Below, piece after piece: positions 1 to 11,416 of a stretch of DNA of 64,000 nt. The notes below the pieces were generated by a model. That model saw only the letters and a program-made list of their open reading frames with translations. It was not told the origin of the DNA and ran no database searches. The position numbers and the translations under genes are program-made. The stretch lies in assembly GCF_013085545.1 (NCBI RefSeq), contig NZ_CP039543.1, forward strand, positions 3,131,322 through 3,195,321, in the 5' to 3' direction. Origin of the DNA: Oceanidesulfovibrio marinus (GTDB lineage: Bacteria > Desulfobacterota > Desulfovibrionia > Desulfovibrionales > Desulfovibrionaceae). Each line of letters begins with the position of its first letter. The stretch's first letter is position 1.

Positions 1-1207
1 CCTCCACGCCTTCGCTGTCCATGGGGATGCGCGTTACGGCCTGCGCCTTGGACAGCGAGGTGATGTTGCCGGCGCCGCGAGACAGGGGCATGCCCACATA
101 TCGACCGCCCACCCGGCCCACGCTGAGGCGCAGATACTCCACAAGGCCGGGCTTGGACGGCGAGCGCCTGGCCAGCGTGACCGGCACCTCCGGCCTGATC
201 GTGCGTTCCATCCGCCCGATGTCCATCAGCAGGGGCAAAATGATCTCTTCCATGACCACGGCTGCGCTGACCGGATAGCCCGGTGCGCCGGCGAGCAGCG
301 CTCCCGGCCTGGGGGATTTCTCATCCGCCACGCCCAGCAGGGCCGGCTTGCCCGGCATGGCCGAGACGCCGTGGACCAGCACGGTGCCCAGCGAATCGAA
401 GACGCTGCGGGTGTAATCCTTGGTTCCGGCAGAGGAGCCCGCGCAGATGATGACCGCATGGCTGCCCTGCTCCAACCCCTTGGCCGCCTCCGCGCGAATG
501 GCCTCCGGATCGTCCTTGACCGGTACGGCGCGCCGCACCGCACAGCCAGCCTGCTCGGCCAGCGCGGACAGCACATAGGAGTTGGACTCCACCACCTGGC
601 CGGGACCGGGCCTGGGCCGCGAGGCAGCTTCCAGGACCTCGTCGCCCGTGGGTACGATGTACACGGACGGACGCTCCCAGACCTCCACCTCCCAGACGCC
701 GGCTGCCAGCAAGGCCCCCACGTCGTACGGCGTAATGCGGTGATTGTGTGGCAGCAGCATGTCCGTGGCGATGATGTCCTCGCCCATGCGGCGTACGTGC
801 TGCCAGGGGTAGGCCGGAGTCTCGATGTGCGCGTTGCCCTCGTCGTCGAAGCGCACGTGCTCCACCATGATCACGGCGTCGGTGCGCAGAGGTTCGCGCG
901 GCAGGGCGTGGCCCGTGTTCACGGGCACGAAGTCCTGCCCTTTGACCAGGGTGAGGGGTCTGCCTTCCCGGGCGCTGAACGTGGAGCGGGCCACAACGGC
1001 GATGCCGTCCATGGCCGCGCAATGGACATTGGGCGACGAGAGGACGGCGGTGACGGGCGCCGCGGTGACGCGTCCGGCGGCATGGCGGCTGTCGATGGTT
1101 TCGGACTTGAGGAGGGCTTCTTTGTCGAGGGCGGCGGCGACCTTCGCCACCGCCTCTTCGACAGGAATCGTTTCCAGGTAGATGCCGGCTCTATCCCTGG
1201 CGGCCAT
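1..1207 (-). CDS. moeA: Molybdopterin molybdenumtransferase MoeA (3' end outside window)
   Basis: Inserts molybdate into adenylylated molybdopterin, a late step of molybdenum (or tungsten) cofactor synthesis in the cytoplasm. I read the frame from the minus strand; it starts at the ATG at 1207 just after rny and is open to the window edge, giving about 402 residues. Diagnostic motifs are VPTGDEVLEA, ICAGSSAGTKDYT, HGVSAMPGKPALLG, AGAPGYPVSAAVV and, near the edge, PLSRGAGNITSLSKAQAV. These are the MoeA/MogA-type core and C-terminal domain motifs. In Desulfovibrio relatives this MoeA type is often fused to a periplasmic-binding-like domain; the window ends too early to tell. It lies 12 bases after the rny stop codon and is probably co-transcribed with it. 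Confidence 0.9.
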   Translation of the reverse strand, partial: MAARDRAGIYLETIPVEEAVAKVAAALDKEALLKSETIDSRHAAGRVTAAPVTAVLSSPNVHCAAMDGIAVVARSTFSAREGRPLTLVKGQDFVPVNTGHALPREPLRTDAVIMVEHVRFDDEGNAHIETPAYPWQHVRRMGEDIIATDMLLPHNHRITPYDVGALLAAGVWEVEVWERPSVYIVPTGDEVLEAASRPRPGPGQVVESNSYVLSALAEQAGCAVRRAVPVKDDPEAIRAEAAKGLEQGSHAVIICAGSSAGTKDYTRSVFDSLGTVLVHGVSAMPGKPALLGVADEKSPRPGALLAGAPGYPVSAAVVMEEIILPLLMDIGRMERTIRPEVPVTLARRSPSKPGLVEYLRLSVGRVGGRYVGMPLSRGAGNITSLSKAQAVTRIPMDSEGVE

Positions 1208-1219
1208 TGTGCGCTCCCG

Positions 1220-2782
1220 TTACTTGGCGTAGCCCACGGCGCGGCGTTCGCGAATGACCGTGACGCGGATCTGGCCCGGATATGTGAGGTTTTCTTCGAT
1301 GGACTTGGAGATGTCCTTGCAGAGCATGTAAGTGTTGTCGTCGTCCACGGCCTCCGAGTCGACCATGACGCGGATCTCGCGACCGGCCTGGATGGCGTAG
1401 GCCTTGGAGACGCCGTCGAAGTTCGTGGCGATGTTCTCCAGGTCCTCCAGCCGCTTGACGTAGTTCTCCAGGAGCTCCTTGCGCGCGCCGGGGCGGGCTC
1501 CGGACAGGGAGTCCGCGGCCTGGACAAGCACGGCCATGGCCGTCTGGGGCGGGACGTCCTCGTGGTGCGCGGCAATGGCGTGGATGATGTCCTTGGACTC
1601 GTTGTACTTCTTGGCCAGGTCGGCGCCTATGGTGGCGTGGGGACCTTCCACCTCGTGGTCCACGGCCTTGCCGATGTCGTGGAGCAGTCCGGCGCGCTTG
1701 GCGCGCTTGACGTCCATCTTCAGCTCGGCGGCCATGACGCCGCAGAGGGAGGCGACCTCCAGCGAGTGCTGGAGCACGTTCTGCGAGAAGCTGGTGCGGT
1801 ACTGGAGCTGTCCCAGCAGCCGGATGATGTCCGGATGGATGCCGTGGACGCCCACGTCGAAGGTGGCCTGCTCGCCGATCTCGCGCAGCTTGACGTCCAT
1901 CTCCTGCTCCACCTTGCGGACAACGTCTTCGATACGCGCCGGGTGGATGCGGCCGTCGGAGATGAGGCGCTCCAGGGCGAGCTTGGCGACCTGCCGCCGG
2001 AGCGGGCTGAAGGCTGAGAGGATGACGGTCTCGGGCGTGTCGTCGATGATCAGATCCACGCCGGTGGCGGCTTCCAGGGCGCGGATGTTGCGGCCCTCGC
2101 GGCCGATGATGCGGCCCTTCATGTCTTCGCTGGGCAGGGCGACCGTGGTCACGGTCTGCTCGGCCACGAAGTCGCCGGAGTAGCGCTGCAGCGCGGTGGC
2201 CATGACTTCCTGGGACTTGCGCAGGGCCAGCTCCTTGGCCTCGGTCTCGATCTGCCGGACCATCATGGCGGCCTCGTGGCGGCTGCGCGACTCCACGTCG
2301 TCCATAAGCCGCCTGCGCGCCTCTTCCTGCGTCAGGCCGGAGATCTCCTGCAACCGCTTGGTCTGCTCCTCGGCCAGCTTGCCGATCTCCTCGTCCCGCT
2401 CTTCAAGCTTGCGCTCTTTCTTGGTCAGGCTCTTTTCCAGAGAGAGGACCTCGCCCTCCTTCTGGGTGACCTTTTCCGAGCGGTCTTCGAGGCGCTCCTC
2501 TTTTTCGAGCATCTTGTTCTCGCGCTTCTTGATCTCCCGCTCACGCTCCTTGAGCTCGTCTTCCATTTCCTTTTTCTGGGCGAGTATCTCGTCGTGGGCC
2601 TGAAGCTTGACCTCTTTCTTGTGGGCCACAGCTTCCTTGCGCGCCTCTTCGATTATGCGTTTGGCAAGCTCACGGGCATCCTCCAGCCGCTTTGTGGCGA
2701 GCAGCCTGTGGAGAGCGTAGCCCCCTGCCGCGCCCACGATGATGCCCAATGCGATGAGTAAAATGCTGATGATGGATTCCAT
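1220..2782 (-). CDS. rny: Ribonuclease Y
   Basis: Membrane-anchored endoribonuclease that starts mRNA decay. The 520-residue protein has an N-terminal membrane helix (about residues 4-24), a long charged coiled coil (about 30-200), a KH domain with [17 protein letters not shown], and an HD domain with [12 protein letters not shown] and [13 protein letters not shown]. Length and domain order match the family. It is followed after 12 bases by moeA. Upstream are about 740 bases without a convincing gene, then the 6S RNA locus. Confidence 0.97.
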   Translation of the reverse strand: MESIISILLIALGIIVGAAGGYALHRLLATKRLEDARELAKRIIEEARKEAVAHKKEVKLQAHDEILAQKKEMEDELKEREREIKKRENKMLEKEERLEDRSEKVTQKEGEVLSLEKSLTKKERKLEERDEEIGKLAEEQTKRLQEISGLTQEEARRRLMDDVESRSRHEAAMMVRQIETEAKELALRKSQEVMATALQRYSGDFVAEQTVTTVALPSEDMKGRIIGREGRNIRALEAATGVDLIIDDTPETVILSAFSPLRRQVAKLALERLISDGRIHPARIEDVVRKVEQEMDVKLREIGEQATFDVGVHGIHPDIIRLLGQLQYRTSFSQNVLQHSLEVASLCGVMAAELKMDVKRAKRAGLLHDIGKAVDHEVEGPHATIGADLAKKYNESKDIIHAIAAHHEDVPPQTAMAVLVQAADSLSGARPGARKELLENYVKRLEDLENIATNFDGVSKAYAIQAGREIRVMVDSEAVDDDNTYMLCKDISKSIEENLTYPGQIRVTVIRERRAVGYAK

Positions 2783-3522
2783 GCCTCGAGCCTCCTGTAT
2801 GGTGACGGCCCCGGTTGGACCGGAACCGATGAACGGATGCGGACCCGCCGCAACGGATGCGCATGATCTTCAGTCGTCTGGGCTCGGGACTCGGAGGAGG
2901 ACGGCGTTACACGCCGCCTTGCGGAGATGACCAGCAGCGCCTCGCTTTTGGCGGGGCGTGTTGGCTCGAGGAAGGGTAAACCCGCCGTGCTCATGTGCGC
3001 CGGCGGCAGAAACAAAGGCCCTTGATCAGGGTTTGACGTGTCCAATAATAAAGACACACGGGCACGTCGGTGCGGAGCGTTTCCCTGGTGGGCTCGCTCC
3101 TTCGCCCGGCGGCCAAGCTGTGTTGTCGTGCATTACTGATTCCATGTCGCGCACCCAGTTGAACGGGGCCTCACATTTTTAGGGCCGTGCATCCTATGCT
3201 TGTTCACGCATCGGTTCCTGTCACGGGACGCAGTTCCTGGTTTGCGCGTCGCGCGGCGCCGTTCTGGCGTTCCCCCCGTGCGGCCCTGCCGCGCCCTTCT
3301 TCCGGGCCTGCGGAGCATGCCTGTCGGCGTCGCCTCGGTCCCATTCGTAATGCAGCGGTTTCGCGTGTACCTGATGCGCCAGGTCCGGACTGTCGACGAC
3401 TCACTCGTCTTGCCCGGTGCGACGCTGCTGCATCGCGTTTACGACCGTTCCGTGTACGAATACGTGCGGCCTTTTGTACGAGCTACCTATCGCGAAGAAG
3501 ATTCACGCTGCCGTGAAAATAT
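2783..3522. other. Gene-free stretch between rny and the 6S RNA locus
   Basis: About 740 bases with several short open frames on both strands, none with a family motif or a convincing start signal. I see a small inverted repeat (GTGTC...GACAC near 3038-3057) and no clear promoter. It probably contains the rny promoter and leader. Confidence 0.5.
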
Positions 3523-3702
3523 CCCCAGAGAGCCGTGTCGCCCGAGTTTTTGAACCATGCAAGCATGGTGGGCGCCTACCGCAGACCTTCAGGCTTCCCG
3601 CTTGTGAGCGGGTCTGCGCACCAGTCCGTGGGTCTGGCACCCTGTTTTTTGATCGTTGGCTCAAAAAACACACAGACGATCACGCACACCCCAGGGCTCT
3701 TC
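3523..3702 (-). ncRNA. ssrS: 6S RNA
   Basis: Regulatory RNA that mimics an open promoter and binds sigma-70 RNA polymerase. It sits right after zapA, a common position for ssrS in proteobacteria. The minus strand folds as one long rod. The outer stem pairs AGAGCC (near 3701) with GGCTCT (near 3528). An inner stem pairs GTTTTTTGAGCC with GGTTCAAAAAC. Next GGGTGCC pairs with GGCGCCC and CAGACC with GGTCTG, and the apical hairpin is CCCGCT-CACA-AGCGGG. The length of about 180 nt matches the family. The exact ends are estimates; a covariance-model search would confirm it. Confidence 0.78.
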
Positions 3703-3729
3703 TTGATATAAGCTCGTCGTCTCTGTTGT

Positions 3730-3999
3730 CTACACCTCTTCGATCCTGGCCACCAGCTTACCGAGCCTTTCTTCCAGCTCGGCCTGCCTCCTGTTGGACA
3801 GCAGCAAGTCGTCTGCAAGTCCCAAGGCCAAAAAAATCAACAGGCGTTCTCTGCTAATCTGCCTTCCGTCGTCTAGCTTCTTGTACCGCGACTCAAGCAG
3901 GGCGACGGCTTCGTCAACCCGCTCTCTGTCCGCCTCTGCCATGAAAGATATGTTGAATCCGAGCAGAGTCAAATTATAGCGGTTCATTTCTGCCGTCAT
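3730..3999 (-). CDS. zapA: Cell division protein ZapA-like
   Basis: Small FtsZ-associated protein that helps bundle the Z ring. The 89 residues start with the typical beta hairpin (NRYNLTLLGFNISFMAEAD), followed by ERVDEAVALLESRYK and a C-terminal coiled coil. Its start overlaps the stop of the upstream zapB-like gene by four bases (ATGA), so the two are probably translationally coupled. The 6S RNA follows immediately, a frequent arrangement. Confidence 0.85.
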   Translation of the reverse strand: MTAEMNRYNLTLLGFNISFMAEADRERVDEAVALLESRYKKLDDGRQISRERLLIFLALGLADDLLLSNRRQAELEERLGKLVARIEEV

Positions 4000-4238
4000 G
4001 ACTCTTCGGGTTCCGATTCCGCCTTGAGCTTGTCGAGCAATGCGTCAATGCGGGAAAGGACAGCCTCCTTGGCGTCGCGTTCCTGTTGGAGCTCTTCGCG
4101 CAGGCGGCGCGCCTCTTCCTCGTGCGCACTGGTCCCTGTGGCGATTTCCTGCCGTAAACGGGCGTTTTCTTTGCGCAGCCCAGCGAGCGTTTCCAAAAGC
4201 TCGTTTATTTTGCTTTCTAATTGTTCCAGCAAATTCAT
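3996..4238 (-). CDS. zapB: ZapB-like coiled-coil division protein
   Basis: An 80-residue, almost wholly coiled-coil protein starting MNLLEQLESKINELLETLA with heptad leucines, like ZapB, the partner of ZapA at the septum. The four-base overlap with zapA supports a shared role. The name rests on size, coiled coil and context rather than on a catalytic motif, so another division-associated coiled-coil protein is possible. Confidence 0.7.
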   Translation of the reverse strand: MNLLEQLESKINELLETLAGLRKENARLRQEIATGTSAHEEEARRLREELQQERDAKEAVLSRIDALLDKLKAESEPEES

Positions 4239-4269
4239 TCTTCCAATCTACACGTGTTGGCTCAATATA

Positions 4270-5709
4270 TCAAGATGTCTCGTCATCCGGCATAGTTCCG
4301 CGACCCGGCAAAACCGTCTGCCGGCAGCGCGCCACGGCCAGCGCATTCTCTGGAACATCGCGGGTTATGACCGATCCGGCCGCTACCAGAGCGTGTGCAC
4401 CCACGGTAACCGGAGCCACCAGCGCCGTGTTGGAACCGATGAACGAGCCTTCCTCTATCGTCGTCAAATGCTTGTTTTTTCCATCATAATTGCAGGTAAT
4501 TGTGCCGGCGCCGATATTTACCTTGGCGCCAATGGCGGCATCTCCCAGATAGGTCAGATGGCTGGCCTTGGCCCCCGGCCCCAGGGTCGCCTTCTTGACC
4601 TCCACGAAATTCCCCACCTTGGAGTGCTCTTCCAGCACGGCGCCGGGTCTGAGCCGCGCATACGGTCCCACGCTACAGCCAGGGCCCACGCTGGCGCTCT
4701 GAAGATGCGAAAAAGAGTGCACCGACGTGCCGGCATCCACTGTGGAATCTATGATCACGCAGTGTGACTCCACCCTGGCCCCGGAGCGAATGACGCTACG
4801 GCCGTAGATCTCGCACGGGCCGGTGATCTCCGCGCCGGGCTCCACCACGGCGTGCGGGCCAATGCGCACCGATTCCGGCCAGCGCACCAGCACGCCCGTA
4901 TTCAACGCCTCCTGCGCCCTGCTCTCGGCCAGGCGGGCCTCTGCGCGGACCAGCTCGACCGGGCTGTTGATGCCCAGCATCCGGAGCACGTCGTAGTCCT
5001 CGGCCGTGCCGGCCACGGCGGCCAGAACGCCCTCCACACGCAGACCGGCATCCAGGCCATGGGCCACGAGATCGGTGATGTAGTACTCGCCGCTGGCGTT
5101 GTCGTCGGTCAGCTTGTCCAGCAGCGGCCCCACCCGGGTCATGTCCATCAGGTAGAGGCCGGCGTTGATCTCGCCGGTTGTCGGACCGTGCGTTTCAGGA
5201 TCGAAATCCTTGGCCTCGATGATCGCATTGACCTTGCCGTTACTGCGGACCACCCGGCCGAAGGCGCCGGGATCGCGCAGGGAAACGGTCAGAAAGGCAA
5301 GATCGGCCTCCTCCCCATACTCCACGAACGCGGCGACGTCCTGCGCTGTGACCAGGGGGGTGTCACCATTGATGACCAGAAGCTTGCGGATGCCCGAAGC
5401 GGCGAGGGACTCCCAGGCGACCTGCAACGCATGGCCGGTGCCGAGCTGCTGCTCCTGATGGACGAAGCGGCAGGAGCGGCCTGCGCAGGCCCCACGCACC
5501 AAGTCGGCCTCGTGGCCGATGACCACGGTTATGTTCTCGCCAAAAAGCGGCTCCAGCGAATCCAGGACATAGCCCAGCACGGGCTCCCCCAGGAGCTCCA
5601 TGAGCACCTTGGGCCTCTGAGAGTACATGCGCGTGCCCTTGCCGGCGGCCAGGACAACGGCGCCCCAGTGCTCGCCCAGGGGTCGTATGGGCGTCTGCAG
5701 ATCCTTCAT
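4270..5709 (-). CDS. glmU: Bifunctional GlmU (UDP-GlcNAc synthesis)
   Basis: Acetylates glucosamine-1-phosphate and transfers UMP to give UDP-N-acetylglucosamine for peptidoglycan and LPS. The uridyltransferase domain has VVLAAGKGTRMYSQRPKVLM, QLGTGHAL, VINGDTPLV and GEINAGLYLMD. The C-terminal left-handed beta helix has PYARLRPGAVL, VGNFVEVKKATLG, ASHLTYLGDA, NIGAGTITCNYDGKNKH and GSFIGSNTALVAPV. I chose the ATG at 5709 because a GAGGTG site lies 7 bases upstream; the frame stays open to 5769. About 479 residues, slightly longer than the usual 455. Confidence 0.96.
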   Translation of the reverse strand: MKDLQTPIRPLGEHWGAVVLAAGKGTRMYSQRPKVLMELLGEPVLGYVLDSLEPLFGENITVVIGHEADLVRGACAGRSCRFVHQEQQLGTGHALQVAWESLAASGIRKLLVINGDTPLVTAQDVAAFVEYGEEADLAFLTVSLRDPGAFGRVVRSNGKVNAIIEAKDFDPETHGPTTGEINAGLYLMDMTRVGPLLDKLTDDNASGEYYITDLVAHGLDAGLRVEGVLAAVAGTAEDYDVLRMLGINSPVELVRAEARLAESRAQEALNTGVLVRWPESVRIGPHAVVEPGAEITGPCEIYGRSVIRSGARVESHCVIIDSTVDAGTSVHSFSHLQSASVGPGCSVGPYARLRPGAVLEEHSKVGNFVEVKKATLGPGAKASHLTYLGDAAIGAKVNIGAGTITCNYDGKNKHLTTIEEGSFIGSNTALVAPVTVGAHALVAAGSVITRDVPENALAVARCRQTVLPGRGTMPDDETS

Positions 5710-5936
5710 GTAATGCACCTCGCGTGCTGTATCGCGTTCATCAGGATGGGGACTGTGTACCGTTTCCACAACGCCGCAACAAGGGCGTGGAGAGCCGTTT
5801 TATCAGGCGGTTCTGCATACTAAATTTTTCCAAAGGGATACGCATAACCAGAAACGCCATACTACCTGAACAAACATGACGATCGGCCAAGGCGGACGCC
5901 GTGGCCTCAGGGTAAAGCCATTGTCCATACGGCATG

Positions 5937-5970
5937 AAAAAAGGCAGGCCACAGTAACTGCGGCCTGCCT
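5937..5970 (-). terminator. Terminator after the atp operon
   Basis: The stem AGGCAGGCC / GGCCTGCCT with an 11-base loop is followed on the minus strand by a T run, 27 bases past the atpC stop. It separates the ATPase operon from glmU. Confidence 0.85.
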
Positions 5971-5996
5971 TGTGCGTCAGTCGTATGCGCGACGTC

Positions 5997-6401
5997 TTAG
6001 GAAACGCCGGCCGCCTTCATCCGCGAGAGGGCGCGCTGGAGCGCGACCTGTGCGCGTGCGTAGGCGATCTGGTCTGCGGCTTTGGCAAGGCGCGCCTCGG
6101 CGCGCTCCTTGGCCTTGCGGGCGCGCTCGACATCGATGTCCTCCGCCTTCTCCGCGGCTTCCGCGAGGATGGTGATCTTGTTGGAGGAGACGTCGGCGAA
6201 ACCACCGGCGACGAAGACGTACTTCGTCTTGCCGTCCTTCTTGTAGTAGAGGTTGCCGACGCTGAGCGCGGACAGGAAGGGGATGTGGTTCGGCAAAACG
6301 CCGAACTCGCCCAACTGGCCGGGAGCGCCGACATAATCCACCGACTCGCTCAGCACGAGCTTGTCAGGGGTGACTATTTCCAACTGCAGGGACTTTTCCA
6401 T
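5997..6401 (-). CDS. atpC: ATP synthase epsilon subunit
   Basis: F1 central-stalk subunit that couples rotation and inhibits hydrolysis. The 134 residues start [20 protein letters not shown], with [11 protein letters not shown] and [18 protein letters not shown] in the beta sandwich, then a two-helix C-terminus rich in Ala and Arg. It is the last gene of the F1 operon, 18 bases after atpD. Confidence 0.97.
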   Translation of the reverse strand: MEKSLQLEIVTPDKLVLSESVDYVGAPGQLGEFGVLPNHIPFLSALSVGNLYYKKDGKTKYVFVAGGFADVSSNKITILAEAAEKAEDIDVERARKAKERAEARLAKAADQIAYARAQVALQRALSRMKAAGVS

Positions 6402-6419
6402 GGTGGTCTCCCCGTTCTA

Positions 6420-7853
<1,434 letters not shown>

Positions 7854-8741
7854 TTATCCTTTGAGCGCCTCGGCTCCGCCGACGATATCCATCAGTTCCT
7901 TGGTAATCGTCGCCTGGCGTGTCTTGTTGTATACGAGGGTCAAGTTTCCAACCATATCATCGCAAGCCTTGGTAGCGTTATCCATGGCTGCCATACGTGC
8001 TGCGTGCTCGGACGCGGAGGTGTCGAGCATGCCGCGATAGACCATGACCTTGATGAACCGGGGCAGCAGTTCTGCGAGCAGGCCCTTGACGTCCGGCTCG
8101 TAGATGTACTCGGTGGTGCTTCCCGGAGCCGCCTCGCCTTCCTCGGCGCCTGCTTCCGCAGGCTGGATGGGAAGGATGGGCAGGATGTTGGGCTGCTGCC
8201 TGGCCATGGAGATGAACTCGCCGAAGATCATGATGACTTCGTCCAGCTCGCCGCTCAGGTAGGCCTCGATGACCTCCGTCGCGACAGTGTTGGCGAAGCT
8301 GAAGTCGAACGAGGTCATCTGATCGGCATACTCGGCCGCGCACTTGAAATCCGTCTTGCGGATGCGGTCGCGCGCTCTCTTGCCGACTGCGTAGAACACA
8401 ACCTCTTTGCCTTCGGCCTTCTTTTCCTCGGCAAGGCGCAGGGCTGTCTTGTTCTGGTTTGCGTTGAAGCTGCCGCACAGACCGCGATCAGAGGTCATGA
8501 CAATAATGCCGACCGTCTTGATCTCGTCACGCTTGGCGAGCAGGGGGTGGGCGGTCTCGTCCACCTTGGAAGCCATATCGCCGAGCATCTCGTAGAACTT
8601 TTCCGCGTAGGGGCGGAAGCGCTCGATGCTCTGCTGCGCCTTGCGCAGCTTGGCGGAGGCCACCATGTTCATGGCCTTCGTTATCTGCTTGGTCTTTTTG
8701 ACCGCAGATATCTTGTTCTGGATGTCCCTTAAGGATGCCAT
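7854..8741 (-). CDS. atpG: ATP synthase gamma subunit
   Basis: Rotor shaft of F1. The 295 residues have the conserved N-terminus MASLRDIQNKISAVKKTKQITKAMNMVA, given here only as a landmark: MASLRDIQNKISAVKKTKQI. DRGLCGSFNAN lies in the centre, and the C-terminus has SEHAARMAAMDNATKACDDM and NKTRQATITKELMDI. An acidic, Ala/Pro-rich insertion (about residues 185-205) is slightly unusual but common in long gamma subunits. Confidence 0.98.
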   Translation of the reverse strand: MASLRDIQNKISAVKKTKQITKAMNMVASAKLRKAQQSIERFRPYAEKFYEMLGDMASKVDETAHPLLAKRDEIKTVGIIVMTSDRGLCGSFNANQNKTALRLAEEKKAEGKEVVFYAVGKRARDRIRKTDFKCAAEYADQMTSFDFSFANTVATEVIEAYLSGELDEVIMIFGEFISMARQQPNILPILPIQPAEAGAEEGEAAPGSTTEYIYEPDVKGLLAELLPRFIKVMVYRGMLDTSASEHAARMAAMDNATKACDDMVGNLTLVYNKTRQATITKELMDIVGGAEALKG

Positions 8742-8753
8742 CGATAATCCCCC

Positions 8754-10262
8754 TTAGGCGGAAAAGCCTTTCTGGAACTCTTCGATCGCGGCCTTCAGTC
8801 GGGTTTCCAGGTCCTCGTCAATGGCCTGCTTCTCGCGGATGCCCGTCAGGATGTCGGCCTTGGCGTTGCGCATGAAGTCGAGGAACTCGGCTTCGAACTT
8901 GCGGACGGCTTCCAGCGGAACCTCGTCCATGTAGCCGCGGGTACCAGCGTAGAGCGAGGCGACCTGCTCTTCAACCGACAGGGGCTGGTACTGGTCCTGT
9001 TTGAGCAGCTCGACCATGCGGGCGCCGCGGTTGAGCTTGGCCTGGGTGGCCTTGTCCAGGTCGGAACCGAACTGGGCGAATGCGGCGAGCTCGCGGTACT
9101 GGGCGAGGTCGAGGCGGAGGGTACCTGCAACCTGCTTCATGGCCTTGATCTGGGCCGCGCCGCCGACTCGGGAAACCGAGAGACCGACGTTGATGGCGGG
9201 GCGCACACCGGCGTTGAAGAGGTTGGGCTCCAGGTACACCTGACCGTCGGTGATGGAGATAACGTTGGTCGGGATGTAGGCGGACACGTCACCGGCCTGG
9301 GTCTCGATGATGGGCAGCGCGGTCATGGAGCCGGCGCCCTGGGAGTCGGCCAGCTTGGCCGCGCGCTCCAGCAGGCGGGAGTGGAGGTAGAAAACGTCGC
9401 CGGGGAAGGCCTCGCGTCCCGGAGGGCGGCGAAGCAGCAGAGACATCTGGCGGTAGGCGACAGCCTGCTTGGAAAGGTCATCGTAGATGATCAGCGCGTG
9501 CTTGCCGTTGTCGCGGTAGAACTCGGCCATGGTGGCGCCGGAGTACGGGGCGATGAACTGCAGCGGCGCAGGCTCGGAAGCGGTAGCCGAAATGATGGTG
9601 GTGTACTCCATGGCGCCTTCGCGGCGGAGGATGTCGGCCACGAGAGCGACGGAGGCTTTCTTCTGGCCCACCGCGATGTAGAAGCAGTGCACATCGGTGT
9701 TCTTCTGCGCCAGGATGGCGTCGAGGCCGATGGCGGTCTTGCCGACCTGACGGTCGCCGATGATCAGCTCGCGCTGACCGCGGCCGATGGGCGTCATGGC
9801 GTCGACAGCCTTGAGGCCCGTGTAGCAGGGCTCGTGAACCGACTTACGCTGGACGATGCCAGGGGCCTTGAGCTCCACCGGGCGGGTGTCGCTGGCTTCG
9901 ATCGGGCCGAGACCGTCGATGGGCTGGCCGAGCGGGTTGATGACGCGACCCATGACCTCGTCGCCCACCGGCACGGAGAACACCTGGCCGGTACGCTTGA
10001 CGGGATCGCCTTCCTTGATGCCGGTGTCTTCGCCGAGCAGGGCGACACCGACGTTGTCCTCTTCGAGGTTCAGAACCATGCCCATGACACCGCCGGGGAA
10101 CTCGAGGAGCTCCATGGCCATCGCGTTCTGGACACCATAGACACGAGCGATGCCGTCACCGACGTACAGGACGGTACCGGTTTCGCTCATCTCCACCTTC
10201 TGCTCGTAGTTTTGGATCTGCTCCTCAATAATCTGGCTGATCTCTTCGGCTTTGATCTGCAT
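8754..10262 (-). CDS. atpA: ATP synthase alpha subunit
   Basis: Regulatory nucleotide-binding subunit of the F1 hexamer. It has Walker [16 protein letters not shown], the region [20 protein letters not shown], and [21 protein letters not shown] prefer the ATG at 10262 (start [12 protein letters not shown], 502 residues, the usual length) over an in-frame GTG at 10274, which has its Shine-Dalgarno-like GAGGGG too close. The start region overlaps the end of atpH slightly upstream. Confidence 0.98.
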   Translation of the reverse strand: MQIKAEEISQIIEEQIQNYEQKVEMSETGTVLYVGDGIARVYGVQNAMAMELLEFPGGVMGMVLNLEEDNVGVALLGEDTGIKEGDPVKRTGQVFSVPVGDEVMGRVINPLGQPIDGLGPIEASDTRPVELKAPGIVQRKSVHEPCYTGLKAVDAMTPIGRGQRELIIGDRQVGKTAIGLDAILAQKNTDVHCFYIAVGQKKASVALVADILRREGAMEYTTIISATASEPAPLQFIAPYSGATMAEFYRDNGKHALIIYDDLSKQAVAYRQMSLLLRRPPGREAFPGDVFYLHSRLLERAAKLADSQGAGSMTALPIIETQAGDVSAYIPTNVISITDGQVYLEPNLFNAGVRPAINVGLSVSRVGGAAQIKAMKQVAGTLRLDLAQYRELAAFAQFGSDLDKATQAKLNRGARMVELLKQDQYQPLSVEEQVASLYAGTRGYMDEVPLEAVRKFEAEFLDFMRNAKADILTGIREKQAIDEDLETRLKAAIEEFQKGFSA

Positions 10263-10266
10263 GACC

Positions 10267-10818
10267 CTATTCACCCCTCTTGATGTTTTCCTTCAGCATC
10301 TCCAGCTGTGCCCGGATGCTCGCATCGAGGACGCGGTCCCCGACCTTGAGCACGACCCCGCCCAGAATCTCGGGATCGGTAGCGAACTCCAGGATGAGTT
10401 CCTTGCCGGCTTGCTTTTCAAGCGAAGCCTTGACCTCTTTCTGCTTGGCCGCGTCGAGCTTGACGGCGGTAAGCAGCTCACCACGGATGACGCCTTTCTC
10501 CGCGTCGAGGAGGTCGGCGTAGTGGGCTTCAATTTCCGGCAGCAGACCGAGGCGTTCCTTGTCGGCGAGGAGCTTCATGAAGTTGCTCGCCACAGGGGAC
10601 ACCTTGGCTTTGTCGAGGAGCTTGACCAGAACGGATTTTTTGTCCTCGACGCCGAAGAGCGGGTTCTTGAACACTCGCAGGAGCTCAGGGCTCTCCGTCA
10701 CGGCTTGAGCAACGGCGGAGAGATCCGCGCCGTAACGCTCGAGCTCCTCGAGACCTTTCTGCTTACCCAAGGCGAACAGTGCCTGGGCATATCTGCGCGC
10801 GACGACGTTGCCGATCAA
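10267..10818 (-). CDS. atpH: ATP synthase delta subunit
   Basis: Peripheral-stalk subunit that joins the b subunits to the top of F1. The 183 residues have the typical start [20 protein letters not shown] and the C-terminal region [20 protein letters not shown]. It overlaps the stop of atpF by four bases. Confidence 0.96.
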   Translation of the reverse strand: MIGNVVARRYAQALFALGKQKGLEELERYGADLSAVAQAVTESPELLRVFKNPLFGVEDKKSVLVKLLDKAKVSPVASNFMKLLADKERLGLLPEIEAHYADLLDAEKGVIRGELLTAVKLDAAKQKEVKASLEKQAGKELILEFATDPEILGGVVLKVGDRVLDASIRAQLEMLKENIKRGE

Positions 10819-11402
10819 TTGAGCACCACCTTTGTTAAGTATTTATCGATGAGCTTTTGATGCTCTTCCTTGGTCAGCCTTTCTTCGAGCACCTTCTGCG
10901 TCGCCTCTGCGACCATCTCGCCCAGCTGCTCGCGGATGGACTCCACAGCCATGCGCGACTCGGTCTCGGCAGTGGCCTTGGCCATGTCCTTGATCTGCTC
11001 CGCGGATTTCTCGGCGTGCTCGATAATGGAAGCCTTGAGCGCTTCGCCCTGGGCGCGATAGTCGTCCAGGATCTTCTTGCGCTCCTCTTCCATGTTCGCG
11101 ATGCTTTTCTCGACGTCGCTCAGACGCTTGGCCGCGTCTTCCTTGCGCTTGTCGAGCTCAGAGAGTTCGTTTTCGATGTTGTAGCGGCGGGTCTTCAGAA
11201 AATCTTTGATCTTACCACCAGCAAAGTACCAGATGATGCCAGCGACGATGACGAAGTTTACGACACGGAGAATGAAGTTCGTCCAGTCGTAGTGGTGTCC
11301 GCCGGCTGCACCGCCGTGCCCCGTCTCTTCAGCCGCGATGGCGACACCCGCAAACGCGAGGACCGCAAGGGCTGTGACCGTAATCCGAATGATTCGCTTC
11401 AA
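10815..11402 (-). CDS. atpF: ATP synthase b subunit
   Basis: Stator stalk subunit. The 195 residues begin with a signal-like hydrophobic stretch (MKRIIRITVTALAVLAFAGV) and a His/Gly-rich piece, then the membrane helix NFILRVVNFVIVAGIIWYFA, then a long Ala/Glu/Lys-rich helix. The extra N-terminal hydrophobic segment is a known feature of several deltaproteobacterial b subunits. It pairs with the b' gene just upstream. Confidence 0.94.
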   Translation of the reverse strand: MKRIIRITVTALAVLAFAGVAIAAEETGHGGAAGGHHYDWTNFILRVVNFVIVAGIIWYFAGGKIKDFLKTRRYNIENELSELDKRKEDAAKRLSDVEKSIANMEEERKKILDDYRAQGEALKASIIEHAEKSAEQIKDMAKATAETESRMAVESIREQLGEMVAEATQKVLEERLTKEEHQKLIDKYLTKVVLN

Positions 11403-11416
11403 CGCACCCTCCTCCT

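Noticed and set aside
371-2017. Long plus-strand open frame opposite moeA and rny
   Set aside because: It is antisense to two well-supported genes, has no family motif and reflects high GC at third codon positions.
3200-3553. Short open frame near the 6S RNA
   Set aside because: No ribosome site or family motif, Arg/Pro-rich composition of a non-coding GC-rich stretch, and it overlaps the RNA gene.
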